DNA of 64,000 bases, taken from Posidonia oceanica. Taxonomy: Eukaryota > Streptophyta > Magnoliopsida > Alismatales > Posidoniaceae. This document shows, piece by piece, positions 32,957 through 43,544 of the stretch. Below the pieces are notes generated by a model that made no database searches, was not told where the DNA came from, and saw only the letters and a program-made list of their open reading frames with translations. Made by a program: the position numbers and the translations under genes. Location: NCBI GenBank assembly GCA_037176725.1, contig JAZBRS010000035.1:50354001-50418000 (forward strand), given 5' to 3'. Every line of letters begins with the position of its first letter. The stretch's first letter is position 1.

Positions 32957-35900
32957 TGTAGTAATCCCGGTGTTCGGATCGTCCATGCACGATGCCAAAG
33001 CTCGCGTGCACCGATCGGAATCAGGCTCACTATAAGCGGCTATGTCCGAGAAGGAAAACCTAACTCGAAAACATTTAAAAGAGAGAAAAAGGGAAAGGAA
33101 AGAAGAAGATAAGACAAAATCGGAGTCGCCACCAAGTCTATTAGATCGGGAGACAAGGAAAACCAGGGAAATGCGTGAATAATCACGCAAAACCAAGCAA
33201 AAGATGCAATGCAAGGCAATGCAGAAGAAATGAGATGCAAATGAATGCAAATGATGTGACTCGTGCCTAGGATAAGGGCAATATGGTCATTGCGGGCCAA
33301 GAGAGGGTAAGGACTCCTGTTACGTGCGGAGAAGGTGTTAGGCACCCCCGACACGCCCGAGAATCGGTCTTTCTAGGCTTACGCTCGCATATGCAGGGAA
33401 ATGTAGACTCTGAATGCCTAAGTGCCAATGAATGCCTATCTAAATGCTCAAAGGTGTGCTCTAAGTGATGAAAGACGATGCAAGGAAGTAAACGTGCAAT
33501 CTAAGCGCTCAGCAACGCTGTCTGTGTTCCGAACCGGACGAGACCTGGCTCGTGAGAACTCCGGACAGTAAGCATCACCGCCCTATATGCAAATGCAGGT
33601 GAAAAAAACGAAACAGCGAGAACACAATGCAATGCAATCGACAAGCAAAGGAAAGCGGCGTAAAACACGCAAAACAAGGCGAGAAACAAGAAAGGCACGC
33701 GGAACTGGGCAAAAGAACAGAACCGGCACGCAAAACAGGCGGGAAAGCAAGACTGCACGCAAAACGAGGCGAAAAAACTAAAGGGCACGCTAAACGGTGC
33801 AAGACAAAGAAGCGGCATGCAAAACGGTGCGAGAAAACAAGACAGCACTTAAAACGAGGCGAAAAACTAAAGGGCACGCAAAACGGTGCAAGACAAAGAA
33901 GCAGCACACAAAACGGTGCAAGAAAACAAGACTACACACAAAACGAGGCGAGAAAACTAAAGGGCACGCAAAACGGTGCAAGACAAAGAAGCGGCACGCA
34001 AAACGGTGCAAGAAAACAAGACTACACACAAAATGAGGCGAAAAACTAAAGGGCACGCAAAACGGTGCAAGACAAAGAAGCGGCACGCAAAACGGTGCAA
34101 GAAAACAAGACTACACACAAAACGAGGCGAAAAACTAAAGGGCACGCAAAACGGTGCAAGACAAAGAAGCGGCACGCAAAACGGTGCGAGAAAACAAGAC
34201 TACATACAAAACGAGGCGAAAAACTAAAGGGCACGCAAAACGGTGCAAGACAAAGAAGCGGCACGCAAAACGGTGCAAGAAAACAAGGCTGCATGCAAAA
34301 CGAGGCGAGAAAACTAAAGGGCACGCGAAACGGTGCAAGACAAAGAAGCGGCACGCAGAACGTTACAAGAAAACAAGGCTGCACGCAAAACGAGGCGAGA
34401 AAACTAAAGGGCACGCAAATCGATGCAAATGGCATGCAAATGAATGCAGTGCAAGGGTTCAGGAGGACATACCTGGAGATCCGGGAGTCTGATCGGAGAT
34501 CTGCTTGGTCCATGCTGAAGAGCACTTCGCTGCGGTCGCCTGGGCAGCTTACTTGTGGAGATCCGACGGTCGGATTGGAAGATGTCGCAGCTTCGGAGCA
34601 GAAGGGCCAGAACAGGGGAGAAGAACAGATCTAAGTGTTCAGGAGGCCCTAGGGGTGTGCTGAAGGTCCTCTCAAGTGAAGGGGAGTTAAAAGTGCTTAG
34701 TGTATGCAAAGGGGAGCTTAAATGCAAGATTAAATGGACGCAGAATGCATGCAAAAGCAAGAAAAGACAAGGAAAGGCAATTTGGAAAGAACGGGGGTTC
34801 GAAAGCATTTTTGAAAAAGAAAGGGGCTAAAATGCAAATTTTCCAGAAAACAGGGGTCCCGGGGAGTCCGGGAATGCAAGTGGAGGGCCTACATGCGATT
34901 TTGCAAGCATAGGTGTTAAAGTGCAACTTAGGGGGCAAAATGGTCCTTTTACATGATTTTTGAAAGATGCGAGGATCTATGTGTGATTTTCAAATCATGC
35001 AGGGTCTGAAAATACAATTTAGTATGGAAAACATGCTCTGGAATCATGGTCTGGGGACTGATATGCAATTTTTAAAAGATGCAGGGTTGAAAATGCAATG
35101 CAATAAGCTAAAATGCATGCAAAATGATTACTGTGCATTTAAAAAGGACCTATATGCAAAAATGAAGAAACAGGGGAATAAATATGCAATGCAGTATGCA
35201 AAAATCAGAAATAAAACCTAAGTTACTACAGTTCAGAGGGTCAGACAGTAAATATAAAAAACTAGAGGGGCCCAGAATGCAATTTTATATGGTAAAATAC
35301 ATGCAATTAAATTAGCTGATTTAAGACAGGATCTATACGCAAAAATCGAAAACAGGGGGGCTAAAGCATAAAACATTACAACTGAAACACACAATGACAG
35401 GACTAAAAAGCAAATACTGAAAAATATAAATAAAAACAGCAATTTAGCATGGTATTTAATTTAAAACTAAGCATAATAAATGGCAGAAGGACTGGAATGC
35501 AAAAATTGGAAAACTTAAGCTAAACATGCAATATTTACATTTAAACTATATAAGTAAGAAAATAAGTGAACAGTGGATCGCCGGCGGTCGACGAGCACTG
35601 TGGCAGAACGCCGGCAGTGCTCGTGACCGCCGACAGGGGAGGTTGGGGAGGCGCAGACCGGTGGAGCTTGGTGCTGGTGTTCGTCCGGAGCTCTGGAGAC
35701 CGCCGGGGCGGTGTTCCGCTGGCTGGAATGCCCCAGAAGACAAGCGGCCGGCGCCGGAGAAGACAGGAAGGTCGGCGAGTCACGGGCGGCACTGGAGGTC
35801 CGGAAATGCGGTTCTGGAGGGTCGAACAGCAGCAGGGGGAAGAGAGAGAGCGGGGGAGGCCAGGAGATACCTGCGGCTGTGTCCGGTGCGTCCTCCCGAC

Positions 35901-38508
35901 CTCAGCAGTGCCGGAGACGGCCGGCGGACGTCGTCTGATCGCTGCGGTGGACTCCGGGGGCTCGCGACGGTTGGAACGTCTTCAGGACGTTGCTCCGGTG
36001 CTTCTCGGTCGATCAGGCGGGAGTTCCGCAGCTTGACAAGAGATCCGGCGCTTGTGGGTCGACTGTGAGCTGCCGGAGGCCGGGGGAGTTGTCTGCTGCT
36101 CTCTGGCTTGGATGGAGTCTTCCGGAGGGCTGCTGGAGGTCCGGCGAAGGGATCTGGATGGTTGGCTGAGGGTTCTGGAGCGTGTGGCGCGAGTTTGAAG
36201 ATGGAGTGAAGCTTGGTCAGAAATGGCCGCAGGTGTTTGTTGTGGAAGGTTTCGCCTGTGGTGGGGGAGAAGGCTGAAGGTCGGGTGGCTTAGGGAGGTG
36301 GAGTCGCGGCGAGTGTCTGGGCAAAGTTTGGGAGGATGTGGTAGACTGTAGTGCGGGGAATTCCAGAAGGGAAGAGAGTTGGGTTCCGGTTGGGTTTCAG
36401 GTGGATTCAGGCGAAATGTGGGTTGCTTCCGGTGTAGAAAGGAGGGGAAGAGTTGCAGGGGGCTTCGGCGAGGTTGGGGGGTGAATTCTGAAGGATTCTC
36501 GGGGGGTCTCGGGTCTGGGTTTGCTGTGGAAGGAAGAGGCGGAAGGTCGGGTTTTCTGGGTGGATTTCAGAGGAAATTCTGCCCTCTCTCTCGCTGGGGA
36601 TTGCTTCGGAATGCTCCGTCCTCTCCCCGGGTGAACTCCCTCTTCTTCTCCTCTCCTTTTCTCCTGAAATTCACTCTGATCTCCCCTCCTTTTCCCCTCT
36701 GAATCCTGACCACTCCTCCCTTAGCTTTGCAGGTCTGCGACCAATGAATGCTGCGGAGAGGCGATGGCAGGAGCAAGGACGACGCTTCGGCGCACGCCAG
36801 TCCGGCTCGAGCAAGAGGTGACAGGTCGGGCAGAGCTGCAGGCCGGCGGACACTGTAGCACTGCAAACGCGGGAGGAGGGAAGGAGGAAGAAGGCGCTGT
36901 AGCTGTGGGCTGAGGTAAAAAAAAGGAAAAATAGGGTAATGGGCTGATGAGCCCAGTAAAGAAGAAAAGAAAGGATAAAAAGAAGAAAGAAAGAAAGATG
37001 GAAAGAAGGAGGGAAATAAAATAGGGAAAAAAAGATAAAAATAAACAAAAATATTAGATGAGTTGGGTTGTAGGTTAGGTGTTTAATTGGATTTTTTAAT
37101 GACTGTTTTTAGGTTGATTAGTGTGTTTTAGGCTTGATTAGGGTTTTAGGGCTTTCCTTTGTTGTTAATTCATTTTACACTTGATTAAGTGTCGGTTAAA
37201 TCTTTTAAAATTATTTTTTAAATTGTGTTTTTCTTGTTAAGCATTTAGGATATTAATTAGGATTTTTTAGGATTTATTTTTAGGTTAATTAGAGTGGGTT
37301 TTGGGCTTTTTAGCTTTAGTCTTTTAGGATTTTCTTTCTCAAGTCTTTTGAATTATGTTTTTGATTTTTATTTGTTGATTGTTTTTTAGTTGGGTTTTTC
37401 TGGTTTGATTAGGTGTTCTTAAGTCTTTCAACTGTATTTTCTTTTTCTTTTTTTTTAATTAAGTTTTATGTTATTTTTCCTATGTTCATTAGGTTAAGTC
37501 TTTTGCCTCCTTTAATTACTTGTTTTAGTATTTGATTTTTAATTCTTCTCTTTAGGGTTTGTTTTTTAATTCTTTTAGTGGGGTTTTTATTTTTGGTAGG
37601 TTCTGACTTTATTTCAGTTTTTTACTTGATTTTACAGTATTTTCTTTTAGTTTATTTTGCATGTTTTAGTTTGCATGCTTGATTTTCTTTTTAGCTTGAT
37701 TTAGTTAAGTTTGAGTTTTTAATCATTTATTTAATGTTTTTTAGTTGCTTTTCTTGGAATTCTGATTTGTTTCTTTTATGTTTTGGGGTTTTACAGATTT
37801 TTAAGGATTTTTATGGTTTTTTGCAAAGGAGAGAAGAAAGAAAAGGAAAAGAAGAAGAAAAGGGGAAAAAGGAAAATAAAAGGCAAAGAGATAGGTTTGA
37901 GGGAAAAGATTTTTTAAAATTCAGGGAAAATGTTAAAAATAAAATAAAAATAGGAATAAGATAGAGAAGGGATAGGAGTGCAAAGGGGGCCCACAGCCAA
38001 GCCAGAAAAAGGGCAAGAAGGGGATGAAAAGAGAGACGATAATCAGGAGAGAGAGAGGAGAGAGAAAACGATAATCCCGGAGAGAGAAAACGATAATTCC
38101 AGCAAATGGGGGTCTTAGAAGTCTCGGAAAGGGGTGAAACTTGGCGGGTGTGTAGTCTAGGGTCTCTAGTTTTGCTCCCAAAGTTTTGGTTTGGTTTTGA
38201 GGAAGTTTTGGAGGGGTTTTGAGCTGTAGAAAAAGGGTATTTTTGCCTAAGTTTCCTAGGGTTTTTGGGAGGGGTCCGGTTTGAGATTTTGCAGGCTTTT
38301 TGGTGGGTTTGCTAAGTCATCAGGGGTGAGTTTTCCTATGGATTTTGGTTGATTTCTGGGTTCGGGAAAGGGGGGTAATCCTAGGTTGAGTTTGGGCTTG
38401 CTTTGAGGGGGAAGAAGGAGAGGGAGGTGTGGATTTGGGTCTAGATTCGGGTCCAGCAGCCACCGGAAGGCTCCAAACGATCCAGCCTGTCAAAATGGGG
38501 TGTCTACA
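32957..38508 (-). repeat. E3 3' LTR (5,552 bp)
   Basis: From TGTAGTAATCCC to GTGTCTACA on the plus strand. It belongs to a different LTR subfamily from E1 and E4: it has an extra ACGATGCCAAAGCTCGCGTG-type segment near its end (shared with F), an 89-bp tandem array, and a diverged GC-rich middle (35560-36860). The T-rich sense-5' part (37050-37800) is recognisably the same as in E1 and E4. No gene seen. Confidence 0.85.
33780..34420. repeat. 89-90-bp tandem array in E3 LTR (about 7 copies)
   Basis: AGGGCACGCAAAACGGTGCA-type starts fall at 33961, 34050, 34139, 34228, 34318 and 34408, spacing 89-90 bp. Each unit is three about 30-bp subunits. Because 89 is not a multiple of 3 and stops are rare, several Lys/Arg- or Phe/Cys-rich open frames cross the array on both strands; they are by-products. 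Confidence 0.9.
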
Positions 38509-38524
38509 GATGCCCCTCCCTGAG
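38509..38524 (-). other. 3' polypurine tract of E3
   Basis: On the sense strand CTCAGGGAGGGGCATC abuts the LTR start TGTAGAC. E4 has the near-identical tract at 58845-58860. This is the standard plus-strand primer position. Confidence 0.82.
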
Positions 38525-38960
38525 TGAGGCCGAGCGAAGCGAGGCCGCTGCTCAGGGTTGACGGGACACCCCATTTGACCAGCGAGAGCAGAGGGTTGCT
38601 ATCGGCGTGAGCCACTTATTCGGCGGATGCGCCGAACATCGTGGATCGTTGCCGCAATGCAATGTGCGGGTGCAAATGGATGAGATGCAATGTATGCGAT
38701 GCATGCTAATGCGGATGCAATGCAAAAGTTAGCGCTAGAGTTAGTACCGATGGGGGGACCGAAACGACGCAGGTGACGCTGGCGATGCCAACGACGCTGA
38801 AGGGGGACGTTGCGGTGCACCGCGGAGCTTGACGGGAGGTCCAGACCTGCCACGAAAAGAAGGATAGCCAAAGCCACGAAGGCGTGACGGGAGAGGCGGA
38901 CCTTTTCCCGGACGTAGAAGGATGCGGGGCTCCGTCTTTTGGGACGAAGTCACGCGGGGA

Positions 38961-40080
38961 GGTGATAAGTTGTCGGACTTATCGACCGGATGAGTTTCGG
39001 ATCATCAGCCGAGGGCGATAGTTTACGGTCCTATCAACCGGAACGATAGTTTACGGTCCTATCAACCGGAAGGCGCAGTTGTGAGTGATAGTTACTGGGT
39101 ATCAGCCGTATAACATGGTTGCCATAGATAGTTTAGGATATCAGCCTAGATCGATAGTTTAGGTTATCAGCCTAGCGATAGTTTAGGTTATCAGCCTAGA
39201 TAGATAGTTTACAGTCCTATCAACTGGAAGGGGCAAACCATGAGTGATAGTTACTGGATATCAGCCGTATAACGCAAGTGCCGGATAGTTTAGGATATCA
39301 GCCTAGATAGATAGTTTAGGATATCAGCCTAGATAGTTTAGGTTATCAGCCTAGATCAATAGTTTAGGTTATCAGCCTGGCGGCATTGCGAGGGACAGTT
39401 ACTGGATGTCAGCCGTATAATGCAATTGCGATAGATAGTTTAGGATATCAGCCTAGATCGATAGTTTAGGGTATCAGCCTGGATCGATAGTTTAGGATAT
39501 CAGCCTAGATAGATAGTTTACAGTCCTATCAACTGGAAAGAGCAATTGCAAGGGATAGTTACTGGATATCAGCCGTATAACGTAATTGCCATAGATAGTT
39601 TAGGATATCAGCCTAGATCGATAGTTTAGGTTATCAGCCTAGATCGATAGTTTAGGATATCAGCCTAGATAGATAGTTTAGGATATCAGCCTAGATCGAT
39701 AGTTTACAGTCCTATCAACTGGAAAGGGCAATTACGAGGGACAGTTACTGGATGTCAGCCGTATAACGCAGATGCCGGATAGTTTAGGATATCAGCCTAG
39801 ATAGATAGTTTAGGATATCAGCCTAGCGATAGTTTAGGTTATCAGCCTAGATCGATAGTTTAGGTTATCAGCCTGGCGGCATTGCGAGGGACAGTTACTG
39901 GATGTCAGCCGTATAACACAATTGCGGGCCAACCATGGATCGGCCAGAAGATAGATAGTTTAGGAATATCAGCCTGAGAATAGATAGTTTAGGATATCAG
40001 CCTGAGAATAGATAGTTTAGGAATATCAGCCTGAGAGTGCTTGATTGTTGATAGTTTAGGATATCAGCCTAGGAGTGCTT
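38961..40080 (-). repeat. E3 array of short units with two interleaved inverted repeats (pseudoknot-like)
   Basis: About 1.1 kb made almost wholly of 20-27-bp units with the frame [arm 1]-GTTT-[arm 2]-N-[arm 1 complement]-(C)AG/A-[arm 2 complement]. Examples: 39017-39041 (GATAG/CTATC with CGGT/ACCG), 39127-39148 (GATA/TATC with TAGG/CCTA), 38989-39012 (GATGA/TCATC with TCGG/CCGA). A longer class (GAYAGTTACTGGAYRTCAGCCGTATAA) recurs every 150-190 bp and is often closed by CAATTGC...GCAATTG arms. It lies 3' of the accessory ORF in the untranslated region. Role unknown. Confidence 0.82.
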
Positions 40081-40189
40081 GATTGATGAATGATCGAGTG
40101 ATGAGTGATTGGTTGATGAGTGATTGAATGCTGAATGATTGATTGCTGAATGATTGATTGATGAGGGCTTGATTGCTTGATAAGAGGGG

Positions 40190-40440
40190 ATGAGATCATG
40201 ATGAGAGGCTACTTCTAAAGAGGGAGATGAGGTAATGATGAGAGTTATTGCTAAAGAAGGGGGGTGAGGTAATGATGAGAACTAATGCTAAAGAAGGGGG
40301 ATGAGGTAATGATGAGAACTAATGCTAAAGAAGGGGGGTGAGGTAATAATGAGAACTAATGCTAAAGAAGGGGGGTGAGGTAATGATGAGAACTAATGCT
40401 AAAGAAGGGGGTGAGATAATGATGAGAGCTTGATTGAAAA
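40190..40440. repeat. 37-bp tandem repeats in E3 3' region
   Basis: AATGCTAAAG recurs at 40284, 40321 and 40358, period 37 bp, about six copies with GGGGTGAGGTAATGATGAGA between. Two units of the GATAAG...CTTATC class follow at about 40443 and 40516. The E4 equivalent has a 35-bp period. Confidence 0.85.
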
Positions 40441-40562
40441 AGGTGATAAGATATCGGACTTATCGGCCGGCAAAGAGGAGATGAGATAATGATGAGATTG
40501 ATTGATTGGGAAAGGTGATAAGATATCGGACTTATCGGCCGGCAAAGAGGAGATGAGATAAG

Positions 40563-41002
40563 GGGTGAGATACCGCGGGGCCTCTGAAAAGATGCCCCTG
40601 GTATCAGGATGATGCCAGGGGATGGTCGAAACGTCCCTGGTATCGAGAAAAGCGAAGGGTGGACAAAACTGACGTGTCTGTCAGACGAGTAGTTTGGGGT
40701 ACCAGCCCAAAGGAGACTCAGCCGGGGATGTCCGGTGGCAGGTCGGACGGCGCGGGTTCGCGGAGGTCCTGGAGCCTGGGTCGTTTGCTGAGGACTTTCC
40801 TACGTCATGCGAGCAATCAGTCGGGCCAAGGGGCCTCCGGATGTGAGCGACGAGGAGCATAGAATGCATGATCAGCTTTGAAATGTGAACAGCCAGCACA
40901 ACACAGTTTTGCATTGATAGAATTGTTGGTTACATGCCCGTGACAGGCCAAAAAGTACAGCACAACTTGAAAGGAAGACAGAATGACAGCTGCATGATGG
41001 CT
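40563..41002 (-). other. E3 region between repeat arrays and accessory ORF
   Basis: Holds a long hairpin (GATACC...GGTATC, 40563 onward, with GGGGC/GCCCC inside) and a unit at 40689-40711 with GTA/TAC and TTTGGG/CCCAAA arms. It also contains the segment copied in reverse in fragment O. No coding frame is conserved. Confidence 0.55.
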
Positions 41003-42205
41003 CTAGCCGGTTCGGGCCTTCTTTGATTTTCCAAAGTCAGGGAATAAGGGACCGCTCGGCGGGACTTCGTCAATGGGCCAGAGGTCCTGTACTTCAGTGA
41101 TGTACTCAGGGGTACACCCTACACCTCTTATTGCAGCGATGTCTGTTGATCGCACCCCATGCTGCATCAGGTTGGCCAGCTCCTTCGTGGGGGCAATTGT
41201 ACTGAGGGGATATTCTTGAAGGAGCCTAGGCGCTGTGCTGTCGACAAAGGCGTCCTGCTGGAAGCCGAACTGACGCATGACTCTGATAGGGTGATATTCT
41301 ACACCCGCAGTAAATCCTGGTAGCACAGCCAAACGCATGTCGCGTGTATTGAAGAAGACAGTGAACGCTTCGGCTGCAGAAGGAATGATGCGCCAAGTGA
41401 CTGTGTCGTCTGTCAGTCCCGATAGCCTTTCATATTCTTCCTTGACGCTCTTGACTGCCTTGGCGTGGCCGCTGCTGCAGTAGGCCTCGAAAGCATGCAC
41501 TTGGGGGCGCAGAAGGTCTATCTCAGTGTGCGCCGCTAGCCAGACCTGAACGAATGATCCGCAACCATGAAAGTGGCGGCAGCGATGCGAGATGCGGTCG
41601 AGACCGCGGTAGGTTTCTGCCAAGACAACCGGTGCTAGGTCTATCTTGCGAGTCACCACGGCGAGTGCTATTTCAGCGATCTCGACGGCCACTGTTACCT
41701 TGCCATGAGTAAAGGCCAGCTCGCCTAGGAAACGGGTGACAAACCCTCGGAGCCACAGCTCATCTCCGAGTTCAGTGCGCTTTTCCACAATATCATCAAA
41801 GTACACTAGGCGAAGCAGGGGCATGGGCCCGCTAGTACAAATCAGCTTCTGCTGGCAACTTTGGGTAGAGAGGCCGGTCAGCTGTTTCAGGAATGCCATG
41901 TATCCGTCACGCCTCATGAAGATGGGCGGCCCCAAGATCTTGGAAAAGCCGCAGATCCGGCGCACTTCTTCCAGTGTAGGTGTCAGTTCAATTCTGCCGA
42001 AACGGAAGACATGGTGTGCTGGTTTCCAGAATCGCGCAGCAGCACACAGAAGATGGCGGCTTACTTCTACATCAGCAGCCTTGAGCAGTTTGGTCGGAAT
42101 GCCCCACAGGCGCAACTTCTCACAATCATCTTTTGTAAGCCTGCCGATCCATTCTCGCAGGATCTCGGAGCAGTGTGTGGGGGTTACCAAGGTGGGGAAA
42201 CCCAT
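41003..42205 (-). CDS. E3 accessory protein, plant-mobile-domain/DUF7745-like, 400 aa, intact
   Basis: 400 codons from the conserved ATG (MGFPTL, 42203-42205) to the stop at 41003. The same length and roughly three-quarters identity to the E4 copy show a real protein kept through divergence. The N-terminal half (CSE.LREWI, KLRLWGIPTKLLKAADVEVSRHLL, FWKPAHHVFRF, LTPTLEEVRRICGFSKILG) reads like the plant mobile domain/DUF7745 group, known from transposons and from MAIN/MAIL-type host proteins. The middle has GDELWLRGFV and a Cys/His cluster (HRCRHFHGCG). The C-terminus is basic (KSKKAR). It has no signal peptide or membrane segment. It follows pol on the same strand, where retroviruses place env, but does not look like one. 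The open frame reaches 42352, allowing an N-terminal extension by splicing. Confidence 0.85.
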   Translation of the reverse strand: MGFPTLVTPTHCSEILREWIGRLTKDDCEKLRLWGIPTKLLKAADVEVSRHLLCAAARFWKPAHHVFRFGRIELTPTLEEVRRICGFSKILGPPIFMRRDGYMAFLKQLTGLSTQSCQQKLICTSGPMPLLRLVYFDDIVEKRTELGDELWLRGFVTRFLGELAFTHGKVTVAVEIAEIALAVVTRKIDLAPVVLAETYRGLDRISHRCRHFHGCGSFVQVWLAAHTEIDLLRPQVHAFEAYCSSGHAKAVKSVKEEYERLSGLTDDTVTWRIIPSAAEAFTVFFNTRDMRLAVLPGFTAGVEYHPIRVMRQFGFQQDAFVDSTAPRLLQEYPLSTIAPTKELANLMQHGVRSTDIAAIRGVGCTPEYITEVQDLWPIDEVPPSGPLFPDFGKSKKARTG

Positions 42206-43544
42206 TGCACAAATTGCAGGACTTGGGCAGACGGCCGTTACAAGAGTCTTCAGATACCTGTTGCCAAGACTGTGAATTATCAGAGCTCGTATAGGCACAA
42301 AACCATCATAGGAAAGCAGATTCTGAAACTGGCAGAAATAGGTGCAACACATTTAGCAGTAAACACTCAGACTATGGCAATTGAACATGTATAAGCATAA
42401 GGGCATTCTGTTGATGTGGCGGGGACTGTCGGGAACCCCGGGTTGTCGCAGCCTGACGGTGCCAACGCATGCTAGGTAGAGGTACTGTCTCAACGCTGGA
42501 GTAAGCCTTTGCGGAGTGGGATGGTCCGAGAGGGTGGAGATGACTGGAAAATGCAGATGCGTGTGATTTGGTGTAGTTTGCCCTCAGTATCGGAGTGCTT
42601 TGGTGCCTGCTGTATGGAAAGGGAGCGGTCCTTAACTCATCGGACTCTACTCGGACTCCTGACTTGTTGGTGGCACTCTAGGGAAAGGTATGGGTGATGT
42701 TTGGTGGTGGTGTAGAGAGGACGGGCTCCATGCCAAACTCTCAAGGACTTACACTCACTCCTACCTCTTTCTTCTCTCTTTTTTCTTTTAATGTGTCGGT
42801 GTGCAGAGCTCTCCTCATTCCCATTTTGGAAGCAAGGAGGACCTGACCCGGGCTTTGACTCTTTTCTGGGGTAGGTGAGAGGTGCGGGGTTACCCTGCTT
42901 GCCTTTATTCTCTTCTTTTTCTTCTTTTTTCTTTTTTTTTTTTTTTTTTTTTGCGGGAATGGGGCCTTTCCCCCTTCTCCCTTTTCTTTTCTATCATTCT
43001 CTTTTGTTTTTTTGTTCCTTTTTCCTTCTTTTTTTTTCCTTTCTTTTTTGGCTTGCAGGTTTCCGCTGTTCCCTCCCCCAGGGGAGATGGGCGTTAGGGT
43101 CTTTCGGGTACAGACTTTTAGCTCTCTCTCTTTCTCTCTCTTTTTCCGCACATCTAGGCTGGGATATATACTGCTTTCTGACTAACACCTAGCACTCTTC
43201 TAAAGGGCGTAAGTCCTTAGGGGTTTGGGCATTTCGCCCGCTCTCATTGAGTGGTGGCTCCCTCACTAGTCAAGACATCTAAGTAGTATCAGGTGAGGTC
43301 GGGAGACTCCTTTCGCAGCAGGCAGGCACCTCTGGTTTTCATCACCGGGCAACTATGCAATGCATGATTTGATGAAGAATGTGAACGGGATGAGCGGGGA
43401 TGCACAGGAGTGCTGCAACGTCAGGAAATGTAGGAAACGGGACGAAGTGAAGTATGGAGGAGATAGAGCGAAAAGAGATACAAAGACATGCGAGTGGCGA
43501 GAACACGACAAATGGGAGGAAGAATTCGCAATGGCTACTCCCAG
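42206..43544 (-). other. E3 spacer between pol and accessory ORF
   Basis: Contains a homopurine tract on the sense strand (about 42757-43060, with a 24-nt T run on the plus strand near 42930) and a block near 43245-43350 shared with E1. A CAG/GTA acceptor-like site lies at 42260-42258, 52 nt before the accessory ATG; E4 has the same at 63460-63458. No gene. Confidence 0.55.

Noticed and set aside
33587..34634. Lys/Arg-rich and Phe/Cys-rich frames on both strands
   Set aside because: By-products of the 89-bp tandem repeat, which rarely forms stops in any frame.
38961..40080. CRISPR-like array of short repeats
   Set aside because: No unique spacers; units are contiguous variants in the 3' region of a plant retroelement.
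42875..43192. Phe-rich plus-strand frames in the E3 spacer
   Set aside because: Translation of the pyrimidine tract.
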